Origin: an uncultured Clostridia bacterium
GTDB taxonomy: Bacteria > Bacillota > Clostridia > Oscillospirales > Acutalibacteraceae
NCBI GenBank assembly: GCA_947168785.1
Contig: CAMVNL010000148.1
Coordinates: forward strand, 1-6,422
DNA length: 6,422 bases
Direction of reading: 5' to 3'
Shown here one piece after another: positions 1 to 6,339 of this stretch (positions are counted from its first letter, which is position 1; each line of letters starts with the position of its first letter). A program made the translations under genes and the position numbers. Under the pieces are notes generated by a model that saw nothing but the letters and a program-made list of their open reading frames with translations, was not told the origin of the DNA and ran no database searches.

Positions 1-766
1 GCGCCTGCTCCGGCGGCACGTGACGACGGACGATATCGCACTTGTCGTGGATCAGGTCGTAAGCGTCCGGAACCCGCAGGTCAGGATCTTTGTATTTTTT
101 GCGCTGTTCCAGCAGTAGCCCCGGCCCATGAACGCCGGCGTAGAAGGGCTTGCCGTGGTTTGACCAGTAGTCGATGAAGAACTGCTTGTCCTTCTCGTAT
201 TTTTTTGTGTTTTGCAGATAAGCGAGATCCTTTTGGATCGCGTCTTCATAGCGTGCAAGGGGAGCGGGCAGCTCCTTGCCGTTTTTCAGCGCGTCGTAAA
301 CGGCGAAAAGGTCCGCGTAAAACACGCCGATGCCGAGGGCGTCCATGATGATATGGCTCACGTTGAAATAGATGCCGCTGTGGCCTTGGCAGTTGGTGAA
401 CAGCGTCATGCGGTAGGTCTCTCCCCGCAGAAACTTTACCGACCGCTGCGCGTCGTCGTTGAGGTAGGCTTCTTCCTCTTCTTTTGAGGAAAAGGCGACG
501 CCGGGGCTCTCTTTTTCCGGGACAGAGGGAAGAAAATACTGCTTGATGGAATCCCCGGTCCGTTTGAACCGCAGGCGCAGGCAGTCGTTCCGTTCTACCT
601 CGATCGCCATGGCGCGTTTCATGATCGCCTCATCCAGCTTCGCATCCACGGTGATGGAGGTGGGGATCTGCATCACGTTTTTGTGAAGGCTGAATTTGAA
701 CATATAATACATGGAATTCTGCGAAGGGATCAGATCGTAATAGATCTGCTCTTTTGTTTTTGCCAT
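1..766 (-). CDS. Condensation-domain / CAT-fold acyltransferase-like protein, 3' end cut by window edge
   Basis: Partial gene: 255 codons read from ATG at 766 without a stop before base 1, so the C-terminal part is missing. The N-terminal 200 residues resemble the condensation (C) domain superfamily, which includes NRPS C domains, alcohol acetyltransferases and CAT-fold acyltransferases. The key signature is V-S-H-I-I-M-D-A at residues 136-143. It keeps the HxxxD core (H138, D142) but replaces the first His and the trailing Gly of the classical HHxxxDG with Ser and Ala. An Asp-rich strand precedes it and a 'LxxPLARYEDAI' segment follows (about 168-177), as in stand-alone C-domain proteins. 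The start is supported by GGAGAG at 776-781, nine bases upstream, and by a strong promoter. No carrier-protein or adenylation domain is visible in the window. A free-standing acyltransferase acting on a small acceptor is the likeliest reading, but the substrate cannot be told. Family confidence is moderate to good, function low. Confidence 0.8.
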   Translation of the reverse strand, partial: MAKTKEQIYYDLIPSQNSMYYMFKFSLHKNVMQIPTSITVDAKLDEAIMKRAMAIEVERNDCLRLRFKRTGDSIKQYFLPSVPEKESPGVAFSSKEEEEAYLNDDAQRSVKFLRGETYRMTLFTNCQGHSGIYFNVSHIIMDALGIGVFYADLFAVYDALKNGKELPAPLARYEDAIQKDLAYLQNTKKYEKDKQFFIDYWSNHGKPFYAGVHGPGLLLEQRKKYKDPDLRVPDAYDLIHDKCDIVRRHVPPEQA

Positions 767-775
767 TTGTGTTGA

Positions 776-781
776 CTCTCC
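776..781 (-). promoter_or_regulatory. Ribosome binding site of the condensation-domain gene
   Basis: GGAGAG on the minus strand, nine bases before ATG at 766. It fixes the start of the partial gene, whose reading frame is otherwise open at the window edge. Confidence 0.7.
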
Positions 782-810
782 GTTTCCACTGATTCACGAT
801 AAATCAATTC

Positions 811-839
811 ATTATATCATTTTCGGCGTTATTAGTCAA
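811..839 (-). promoter_or_regulatory. Sigma-A type promoter for the condensation-domain gene
   Basis: Read on the minus strand, TTGACT (839-834) lies exactly 17 nt from a perfect TATAAT (816-811). That matches the consensus -35 at 5 of 6 bases and the -10 at 6 of 6. Transcription would begin near 804, giving a leader of about 38 nt before ATG at 766. An imperfect dyad, TGATT-7 nt-AATCA (790-806), sits over the predicted start site and could be an operator, but with 5-bp arms this is weak. The promoter lies downstream of the terminator at 880-911, so the condensation-domain gene is probably an independent unit. Confidence 0.85.
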
Positions 840-874
840 TCGTTTGTCGGGAATTCGTTCAGAAACCGAAGCTG

Positions 875-911
875 ATCAAAAACCGGACGGCCTCTGCGGA
901 CCGTCCGGTTT
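875..911 (-). terminator. Rho-independent terminator after the Cys-rich protein gene
   Basis: A perfect 11-bp inverted repeat, AAACCGGACGG (880-890) and CCGTCCGGTTT (901-911), encloses a 10-nt loop. On the minus strand the stem is followed by a run of T (882-878, overlapping the stem base) and then GATC. It begins 13 bases after the stop codon at 925-927. There is no T-run on the plus-strand side, so it acts for minus-strand transcription. Confidence 0.85.
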
Positions 912-924
912 GCGTGTCAGGTGG

Positions 925-1770
925 TTATCTGCCGCAGCAGCATGGGGGATCAAAGCCCTGATCGTTTTCCTCCTGTGCGTCGCTCTCTGCCGGTGGGAAG
1001 AATTCAGAGACGGGGAAGCGGATCCTCCGGAAGGAATCGCAGGGTGTTTCCGCCTCATTGGTGCATTCTTTTCCGGGCATGCAGAAGTCGTAAGCGGGGA
1101 TCAGCATCTGCACGTTGCGCTCCAGCTGTACGATGGAAAACAGCCCGATGGTGACCCGCACGGCCCTGTTCGTATCCAGGAAGTTGAGAGGACCGCCGAA
1201 GAACCGCACGATGGAGTTCGGCACCCCGTTCTGGGCGTCGTTGATATTGTTGCAGCAATCCTGGCAGCGGCAAAGCCTCGCGTCAAGGCAAAGGGGCTGC
1301 GCCACCTGTACCTTTGCAATGGGGTTGGTGGAAACCGGCGGCAGCTGGGCGTCCGTGTCGGGGGAATACTCCGAAGAAAAGACCTTTACGCTGCCCTCGC
1401 TTCCGTACAGGATCGCCTTTTTGGCAAATACGCACATGCCGGCCACGGTGGTGGGCGGCGCGGCGGGCGAGGTGTACGCGTCCAGATACACCGCAAAGAA
1501 GAAGGTGATATCCACCGAGTAATAGCCGCGGTTGAAGGGGATGGGGTCCACGTCGGTGAAGACGTTGATCACGTCGCAGCCCTTGCAGCGTATGCTGGAG
1601 GCCGCGTCGATCACGTTCTGCGCCGGATCCGTCAGATAGACCCGCAGGTCCGCCAGACAGTCCTTATCGGCGCAGGAATCGTAAACGCGGGCGGTATCCA
1701 CGCAGATCGCCTCGTTGATCCGGCGGTTCTGCACGTTTTCCGCCTGATTGTTGTTAAGAATGTCAGCCAT
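925..1770 (-). CDS. Cys-rich conserved clostridial protein of unknown function (281 aa)
   Basis: A soluble-looking protein with no signal peptide or membrane segment. It has 17 cysteines in 281 residues (23, 33, 38, 62, 65, 113, 161, 167, 169, 172, 173, 230, 236, 244, 277, 278, 279), including a CxxC at 62-65, a C-x5-C-x-C-xx-CC cluster at 161-173 and a terminal CCC at 277-279. Segments such as 'VDTARVYDSC' (24-33), 'PFNRGYYSVDITFFF' (78-92) and 'LYGSEG' (121-126) resemble a conserved hypothetical family I recall from spore-forming Clostridia; I cannot name a domain. The alternation of beta-prone stretches and the Cys content would suit a disulfide-linked or metal-binding envelope or spore-coat protein, but that is inference. 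The start is fixed by GGGAGGT at 1775-1781. The gene is isolated: a terminator lies on each side (875-911 and 1867-1904), so it is monocistronic. No convincing promoter was identified in the 100 bases upstream. That a gene is present is near certain; its function is unknown. Confidence 0.9.
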   Translation of the reverse strand: MADILNNNQAENVQNRRINEAICVDTARVYDSCADKDCLADLRVYLTDPAQNVIDAASSIRCKGCDVINVFTDVDPIPFNRGYYSVDITFFFAVYLDAYTSPAAPPTTVAGMCVFAKKAILYGSEGSVKVFSSEYSPDTDAQLPPVSTNPIAKVQVAQPLCLDARLCRCQDCCNNINDAQNGVPNSIVRFFGGPLNFLDTNRAVRVTIGLFSIVQLERNVQMLIPAYDFCMPGKECTNEAETPCDSFRRIRFPVSEFFPPAESDAQEENDQGFDPPCCCGR

Positions 1771-1774
1771 AATT

Positions 1775-1781
1775 ACCTCCC
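1775..1781 (-). promoter_or_regulatory. Strong ribosome binding site of the Cys-rich protein gene
   Basis: GGGAGGT on the minus strand, four bases before ATG at 1770. This near-perfect Shine-Dalgarno decides the start codon and implies efficient translation. Confidence 0.8.
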
Positions 1782-1866
1782 GAAAGATAAAGATGATGAA
1801 AGTGAAAACTTCAATACATATTACGGAAGGTCGTTGATTGTGTGACTGAAATTGCCATAAAACATG

Positions 1867-1904
1867 AAAAGGGACTCCCCGGGCGTATCCGTCCGGAGAG
1901 TCCT
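1867..1904 (-). terminator. Rho-independent terminator closing the sugar/anion operon
   Basis: Inverted repeat with arms GGGACTCCCCGG (1871-1882) and CCGGAGAGTCCT (1893-1904). It pairs over 11 bp with one U-G wobble around a 10-nt loop. On the minus strand it is followed by TTTT (1870-1867). It lies about 35 bases beyond the stop of the symporter gene (1939-1941) and separates the operon from the Cys-rich protein gene. The remaining intergenic bases (1771-1866) hold only the ribosome binding site and presumably a promoter that I could not define. Confidence 0.85.
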
Positions 1905-1938
1905 GTTTACCTTTATATTAGTAAAAATCAATAAGCCA

Positions 1939-3390
1939 TTACTCCGCTTCCAGCATACGCTGCTGCGCCAGCTTCTCATGCACGTCCGCCAGCTTCTTTT
2001 TGGAAAGATCATAGCCGAAGAAGAGGATCACGGCCATCAGCGCCAGCATGATGGCGGGAACGAGGGTGGAGATGTCGTAAAGCTTGCTGAGCACGTCCTC
2101 GCCCAGCGCAATGCCCTGCTTGGACAGCTCGCCGTCGTAATGGATATACGCCAGCAGCGCGTTGAGGCCGACGCCCGCCAGGGTCTGCCCCAGCTTGCGG
2201 GTGAAGGAGAACACCGCGTAGGCCATGCCTTCCTCACGCTTGCCGGTTTTCAGCTCGTGATAGTCGATGACGTCCATGACCAGCGCCCAGACCTCCAGCA
2301 CCAGGAAGGTTTGTCCCAGGCCGGAGAAGAAGGTGAACGCCAGGAACACGTAGGGGTTCGCCGCCAGCGAGCTGCCCCGCAGGAAGAACAGGATGGCGAC
2401 CGAAACGGAGGCAAAGGCCATGCCGAAGGCGCAAAGCTCTTTTTTGCCGAACTTGCGGATCAGCTTGTTCATGATGGGGATGAAGATCGCCATGGGCAGA
2501 TAGGTACACACCGTGACGAAGGAGTAAAGCCCCGGCTTGCCGTAGTAATCCGTAAACAGATAGGTGTAGGTGGACTGATAATAGAACTGGAAGGCGATCA
2601 GCAGCATGGAGGCGACGCACAGCATGACGAAGGCCTTGTTCTTCATCAGCTCACGGATGGTGGCCGTGGCGTGATAGTTGGCGTTCTTGACGTGCTTCTG
2701 GGGCTTGATGCGTTCGGTGGTCATTTTATAATGGCCGTAATAGACAAGCACCGATACCGCCGCAAGCACGACAACGCACCAGAACAGCTTCTTTTCATCC
2801 AGCGCCTGAATGTTGGTGCCGTTGGCGTATTTGCCGGTGACGGTGTAGACGATCATGGGCAGCAGGATGGTGCCCGGCAGGCCGCCAACGCCAGCGCCGA
2901 TGGAACGCCACATGGAGAGGGAAGACCGCTCGTACTCATTGTCCGTCACCACGGAGGCCAGCGAACCGTAGGGGATATTGACCGCCGTATACATCATACC
3001 GTAGAGGATATAGCTGATATAGGCAAATCTCAGGTATTGCGTGGGGCCGAGACCGGGGATCTTCAGGAACATCAGCACGGCGGAAGCCGCCAGCGGGATG
3101 GAGAACCAAAGGATCCAGGGGCGGAACTGGCCGCGGGGATTCGGCTTGCGGGACTGGATGAACGCGCCCCACAGCGGGTCGTTGATGGCGTCCCACAGCC
3201 GGGCGATGAGGATCAGCACGGCGATGCTGGAGGGTTTCAGGCCCAGGGAATCAGTGTAGAACTTGTTCTGGAACGCGCCGATCAGCGAAAACGTGAGCAG
3301 ACCGCCCATGTCGCCCATGGCGTAACCGATGTAGTCCTTCGCCTTCAGCCTGAAGCCTTCGGCGGGTCCGGAATGCGCAGATTTGTTCAT
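1939..3390 (-). CDS. GPH-family sugar:cation symporter (MFS, YihO/YihP/MelB/XynP type)
   Basis: A 483-residue polytopic inner-membrane protein of the usual length for glycoside-pentoside-hexuronide:cation symporters (TC 2.A.2). Family marks are 'GYAMGD' in the first helix (22-27), 'RLWDAINDP' after helix 2 (64-72), the 'RSSLSMWRSIGAGVGG' segment (155-170), and the late loop 'DYHELKTGKREEG' (376-388), which matches the GPH consensus of acidic residue-TG-R-EG. The protein starts and ends with hydrophilic tails; the C-terminal tail after about 460 is Lys/Glu-rich. It should import a glycoside, pentoside, hexuronide or acidic sugar with Na+ or H+. E. coli YihO and YihP, the sulfoquinovose-cluster transporters, belong to this family, which fits the neighbours here. 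The gene is last in the operon, 23 nt after the TauE-like gene. A GAAAGGA sequence (3404-3410) lies somewhat far (about 13 nt) from ATG at 3390. The substrate cannot be read from sequence alone. Confidence 0.92.
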   Translation of the reverse strand: MNKSAHSGPAEGFRLKAKDYIGYAMGDMGGLLTFSLIGAFQNKFYTDSLGLKPSSIAVLILIARLWDAINDPLWGAFIQSRKPNPRGQFRPWILWFSIPLAASAVLMFLKIPGLGPTQYLRFAYISYILYGMMYTAVNIPYGSLASVVTDNEYERSSLSMWRSIGAGVGGLPGTILLPMIVYTVTGKYANGTNIQALDEKKLFWCVVVLAAVSVLVYYGHYKMTTERIKPQKHVKNANYHATATIRELMKNKAFVMLCVASMLLIAFQFYYQSTYTYLFTDYYGKPGLYSFVTVCTYLPMAIFIPIMNKLIRKFGKKELCAFGMAFASVSVAILFFLRGSSLAANPYVFLAFTFFSGLGQTFLVLEVWALVMDVIDYHELKTGKREEGMAYAVFSFTRKLGQTLAGVGLNALLAYIHYDGELSKQGIALGEDVLSKLYDISTLVPAIMLALMAVILFFGYDLSKKKLADVHEKLAQQRMLEAE

Positions 3391-3413
3391 GTCTGAATCA
3401 GATTCCTTTCATC

Positions 3414-4148
3414 TTATTTGAGGAACAATGATACGCCGCTGATGACCATCAGCGCGTAGGTCAGCAGTAAAAATGCTTTCTTGCTCATTTTCGCCGCAAT
3501 GCGGTTTCCTATCAGGATGGCGCCGAACAGTACGACAAGGCACACGGCGGTCAGCATCAGGATCTCCCCGTTGAAGCTGCCGGAAACAGCGTCTGTGACC
3601 ATCAAAATGGTATTCAGAACGATCCATACGGCGGATAGCGTCGCACGGAAGGCGTCCGTCTCTTTCAGCTTTACGCTGGCGTAGCTGACGATGAGCGGAC
3701 CGCCGCAGACGAACAGCCCGTGTACCACGCCGCCCGCGACTAAAAATGCGTAACCAAGCGCCTTGCTCTTCTCCGCAAAATCCTTTTTCAATATAAAAGA
3801 GGCGAAATTCAGCAGGGCGAAGAGGATCACAAGCACCCCGAGGATCTTGAAGAGGATATTGCCGTAATCCGCCAATTGATTTTTCAGAAAGGTCCCCAGC
3901 AGCATTCCCGGCAGCGTCACGCCGAGGATTGTCAGAAATTCCTTCCGGTCGATCGCCTTATAATTCTTGACGACGACGCCAACGGAGGCGGCGATCCCCA
4001 TGATATTGAGAATGGGCCGCGCGACGTCGATGCCCACCAGCATGACGGAAAAGGGCATGGCAAGGACCGTCCCCGCAAAGCCGGTGACGCACTGGATGAT
4101 ATTACTGAAAAAAACGACTGCCAGAAAGCCGATATTCTGCCACGTCAA
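3414..4148 (-). CDS. TauE/SafE (TSUP) family membrane permease, candidate sulfonate exporter
   Basis: A 244-residue membrane protein with about seven to eight hydrophobic helices in the two-repeat layout of the TauE/SafE (formerly DUF81) family. The first repeat carries 'GFAGTVLAMP' (23-32). The second repeat carries the matching 'VHGLFVCGGPLIVSY' (142-156), followed by 'FRATLS' (167-172), a common TSUP segment. Length is typical (about 240-270). The family is best known for moving sulfite, sulfoacetate, taurine-derived and other C2-C3 sulfonates or organic anions, usually outward. The gene starts with TTG at 4148-4146; no ATG gives a complete first repeat, and GAGGTG (4157-4162) sits eight to nine bases upstream. 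The start overlaps the stop of the isomerase gene by 4 nt (TTGA), which suggests translational coupling. Placed with a sugar importer, isomerase and reductase, it most likely exports the end product of the pathway. The substrate is inferred. Confidence 0.9.
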   Translation of the reverse strand: MTWQNIGFLAVVFFSNIIQCVTGFAGTVLAMPFSVMLVGIDVARPILNIMGIAASVGVVVKNYKAIDRKEFLTILGVTLPGMLLGTFLKNQLADYGNILFKILGVLVILFALLNFASFILKKDFAEKSKALGYAFLVAGGVVHGLFVCGGPLIVSYASVKLKETDAFRATLSAVWIVLNTILMVTDAVSGSFNGEILMLTAVCLVVLFGAILIGNRIAAKMSKKAFLLLTYALMVISGVSLFLK

Positions 4149-5476
4149 AACGCGAACACCTCAATGCCCAGCATTTTACCCAGCGCTTTGATGGAGTCGC
4201 TGATATCGCCCATGGCTACGGCGAAATGGGGCTCCCAGCCGTATTCCACGCCTCCCTTGATGAAGGCCTCCGCGTCGCTGCGGAGCTTCACCACCAACGA
4301 GGTGCCGAAATATTGCTGCGGGCGGTCCAGCGCTTCGCCGGCGGCGGTCAGCATACGGAAGCGGCCCTGTCCGTCTTTGCCGATGCGTAGGATCGTGACG
4401 GCAGGTTCCGCCTTGCAGCCGAATTCCAGTGTGGGGCCGATCTTGCGGTTGCAGTGGACACCAGCCGCCGCGCCGGTGTCCTCCCGGGCCAGGGAGCAGG
4501 CTGCGGTGCCGCAGTGCCAGAAGGTGACGGTATTTTCCTCCCGGTTCAGCGCCACCGGGTCGCCGAAATAGGCGGGCTTGCCGGTGAGGTTCGCCGCGGC
4601 GTACATAGAAAGCGCGCCGTAGGTGTCCGTCTCGCAGGCGGCGGGAACGCCCATGTCGTTCAGCATGGCCAGCACCGCGCAGACCGGGGTGCCGAAGGAG
4701 GTGAAGAAATCCGGCCAGCAGCGGGAGGCCAGCGCCCCGACGTTGTTGTCCCTGACGTATTCAGCGTAAGCTTTATAAAGCCGCGCGAAATCCCTCACGT
4801 TCTCCTCTTTGATCTTGTCCAATCCGCAGATGCAAGCTTTTGCCTTGTCAAGATAAGGAGCGCATTCATCGTCCGTAAAGGTCTTTGCCTTGTCGATCAG
4901 TTCTCTCGCTTCAATGGAATTGATATTGCAGCCGAAGGTCGCCATCAGCTCGCCGTCCAGCGCCCGGCCGAAGCCGAAGCCCTGGGGCGTGTGGCCGATC
5001 TGCAATACGTTCAGGCTTTTCAGGTCCTTTTTAAGTTTTGCGGCGGCGAATACGGCGGCAAGCTCGTTTCTTGTCGTTTCCGCTTCCGGGGAGCCGTACA
5101 CGTAGCAGTAGGGTCTGCCGAAGGCCGTCAGCATATTGGCCGCGCTGAAGGCCCCTGTCAGGGCGTTCAGCTTCAATCTGCCCGTATCGGCGACAGGTTC
5201 CTCCGGCGTCCACAGCAGCACAGGGCAGTCAAGGGCGCGCAGCACCTCGGCGGTATAAGCACCGTTGGCGAAGGTCACGTTCTGAATGACGGCAAGGTCC
5301 GCCTGCTTGTCCGCCGTAAAGGCGGCGACCTTGTCGGCTCCCAGCAGCAGTCCGTCCGGCACGTCGATGTCAGGGCACAGCTCTTTCAGCAGGCAAGCAG
5401 AACGCCTGATCATGTCGGAAGCGGCCGTCTGGTCAAAGGTGGGTACCCCCACCGGGATATAGATCGTGCGGAACAT
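4145..5476 (-). CDS. L-fucose/L-arabinose isomerase-fold sugar isomerase (COG2407-like), candidate sulfosugar isomerase
   Basis: A 443-residue cytoplasmic protein of the FucI/AraA-fold isomerase superfamily, shorter than E. coli FucI (about 590) and close to the compact 'fucose isomerase-related' group. The N-terminal Rossmann-like domains (about 1-170) include 'DLAVIQNVTFANGA' (60-73). The C-terminal part holds the expected metal site: 'ACETDTYGALS' (280-290, E282), 'YFGDPV' (303-308, D306) and 'GWEPHFAVAMGD' (413-424, H417). These correspond by position to the Glu-Asp-His metal ligands of FucI. A conserved 'TVTFWHCGTA' (316-325, H321) lies between them. It would interconvert an aldose and ketose with Mn2+ or a similar metal. 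In context, sulfoquinovose to 6-deoxy-6-sulfofructose is the attractive candidate, but any hexose, deoxy-hexose or pentose fits the fold. ATG at 5476 is preceded by AAGGAA (5483-5488) and overlaps the stop of the dehydrogenase gene by one base (TGATG). Fold confidence is high, substrate low. Confidence 0.88.
   Translation of the reverse strand: MFRTIYIPVGVPTFDQTAASDMIRRSACLLKELCPDIDVPDGLLLGADKVAAFTADKQADLAVIQNVTFANGAYTAEVLRALDCPVLLWTPEEPVADTGRLKLNALTGAFSAANMLTAFGRPYCYVYGSPEAETTRNELAAVFAAAKLKKDLKSLNVLQIGHTPQGFGFGRALDGELMATFGCNINSIEARELIDKAKTFTDDECAPYLDKAKACICGLDKIKEENVRDFARLYKAYAEYVRDNNVGALASRCWPDFFTSFGTPVCAVLAMLNDMGVPAACETDTYGALSMYAAANLTGKPAYFGDPVALNREENTVTFWHCGTAACSLAREDTGAAAGVHCNRKIGPTLEFGCKAEPAVTILRIGKDGQGRFRMLTAAGEALDRPQQYFGTSLVVKLRSDAEAFIKGGVEYGWEPHFAVAMGDISDSIKALGKMLGIEVFAF
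4157..4162 (-). promoter_or_regulatory. Ribosome binding site that supports the TTG start of the TauE-like gene
   Basis: GAGGTG on the minus strand lies inside the last codons of the isomerase gene, eight bases before TTG at 4148. It supports the non-ATG start and coupling of the two reading frames. Confidence 0.6.
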
Positions 5477-6339
5477 CAGTTTTTCCTTTCCCTGACAATT
5501 TTATAGGTGGTACGAAAATCCATGGAGCCCATGTCGTGTTCCATGCCGTAATCGTACACGGCCTTTGCGTTAGCAGCGCCGGGCATGGGCAGGCCGACCT
5601 CTTCCGCCAGCTTCAGGCAGATGCCAAGGTCTTTATGCTCGTTGGCAAGGGAGAAGGCGGTGGTCCAGTTGTCCGCTTCCAGATTCTGCCACTGGCTGTC
5701 CAGATAGAAGTTCTGGGCGCCGCCGTAGGAGACTGCTTCTGCGAAGTCCTTGGGGGCGATGCCGAACTTGCCCGCCAGCGCCAACGTCTCGTTGACGCCG
5801 TTCTGGATCTGACCGACAAGGCAGTTGTGGCAGATCTTCATGGTGATGCCGCTGCCGTTTTCGCCCATGCGTTTTACGTTGCAGCCCATATACAGCAGTA
5901 TGGGGCGGATGGTCTCATACAGGTCCTCGTCGCAGCCAACGAGTATGCCCAGGGTGCCGTTGATGGCGGCGGGCTTGGATTTCACCACGGGGCAGTCGGC
6001 GAACTGCGCGCCGGTGGCCTTGACCTTTTCGGCGGTGGCCATGGAGACGGAGGGGTCGATGGTGCTCATGTCGATGCCGATCTTGCCGGGGCCGAAGACG
6101 GGGAGGATCTCCTCATAAACAGCTGTCAGGTGCTCGGATTTTGGCACCATGGTGATGATCACGTCGCTCTTTTCCGCCAGCTCCTTCGAGCTTGCGCAGC
6201 CCACGCCGCCGAGGGCTGCCAGCTTGTCCGTCTTTTCTTTGACCACGTCGTACACGTAGACCGTGTCGTCGTGTTTTTTGATAATGTTTTCGCTCATGGA
6301 TTCGCCCATGATGCCGAGTCCGATAAATCCGATTTTCAT
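5476..6339 (-). CDS. Beta-hydroxyacid dehydrogenase family (HIBADH/YihU superfamily), candidate sulfolactaldehyde reductase
   Basis: 287 residues, the family's normal length. The N-terminal Rossmann domain has 'GLGIMG' (7-12) and an Asp at the end of strand 2 (D31), which favours NAD(H) over NADP(H). 'DMSTIDP' (90-96) is the standard family segment after the Rossmann core. The substrate-binding motif is DCPV (115-118), followed by V-K-S-K-P-A-A-I-N-G-T-L. The catalytic lysine is K168 in 'GITMKICHN', and 'EHKDLGI' (234-240) is the C-terminal helix signature. From memory, E. coli YihU has DVPVGRTSANAITGTL at the same place. The shared A-I-x-G-T-L end and a basic residue at the YihU R123 position (here K120) make this more YihU-like than valine-pathway HIBADH, which has DAPVSGG. 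YihU N174 and S178 are replaced by H171 and V175, so the exact substrate remains open. ATG at 6339 has AAGGAA (6345-6350) upstream and overlaps the preceding stop by 4 nt. Confidence 0.88.
   Translation of the reverse strand: MKIGFIGLGIMGESMSENIIKKHDDTVYVYDVVKEKTDKLAALGGVGCASSKELAEKSDVIITMVPKSEHLTAVYEEILPVFGPGKIGIDMSTIDPSVSMATAEKVKATGAQFADCPVVKSKPAAINGTLGILVGCDEDLYETIRPILLYMGCNVKRMGENGSGITMKICHNCLVGQIQNGVNETLALAGKFGIAPKDFAEAVSYGGAQNFYLDSQWQNLEADNWTTAFSLANEHKDLGICLKLAEEVGLPMPGAANAKAVYDYGMEHDMGSMDFRTTYKIVRERKN

Noticed and set aside
790..806. Dyad TGATT-7 nt-AATCA over the predicted transcription start of the condensation-domain gene
   Set aside because: Arms of 5 bp are easily found by chance. 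It is mentioned with the promoter but not called as an operator.
844..1845. 333-codon plus-strand open frame opposite the Cys-rich gene
   Set aside because: It runs through the terminator hairpin, has low-complexity Val/Gly/His composition and overlaps a well-supported minus-strand gene in full.
1782..1866. Possible promoter for the Cys-rich gene (GTCACA-17-TAATAT, or TTGAAG-17-TTTATC, on the minus strand)
   Set aside because: The first matches consensus at about 4 of 6 bases per box. The second matches at only 3 of 6 in the -10 and sits almost on the ribosome binding site. No clear sporulation-sigma motif was found either, so none is called.
1864..3396. 510-codon open frame on the plus strand opposite the symporter gene
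   Set aside because: It mirrors the symporter gene, is rich in His, Gln, Gly and Arg with no membrane or domain pattern, and has no ribosome binding site. It is a by-product of GC-rich third positions on the coding strand.
4454..5506. 350-codon plus-strand open frame opposite the isomerase gene
   Set aside because: Antisense shadow: no recognisable motif, no ribosome binding site, and the opposing frame has clear family signatures.
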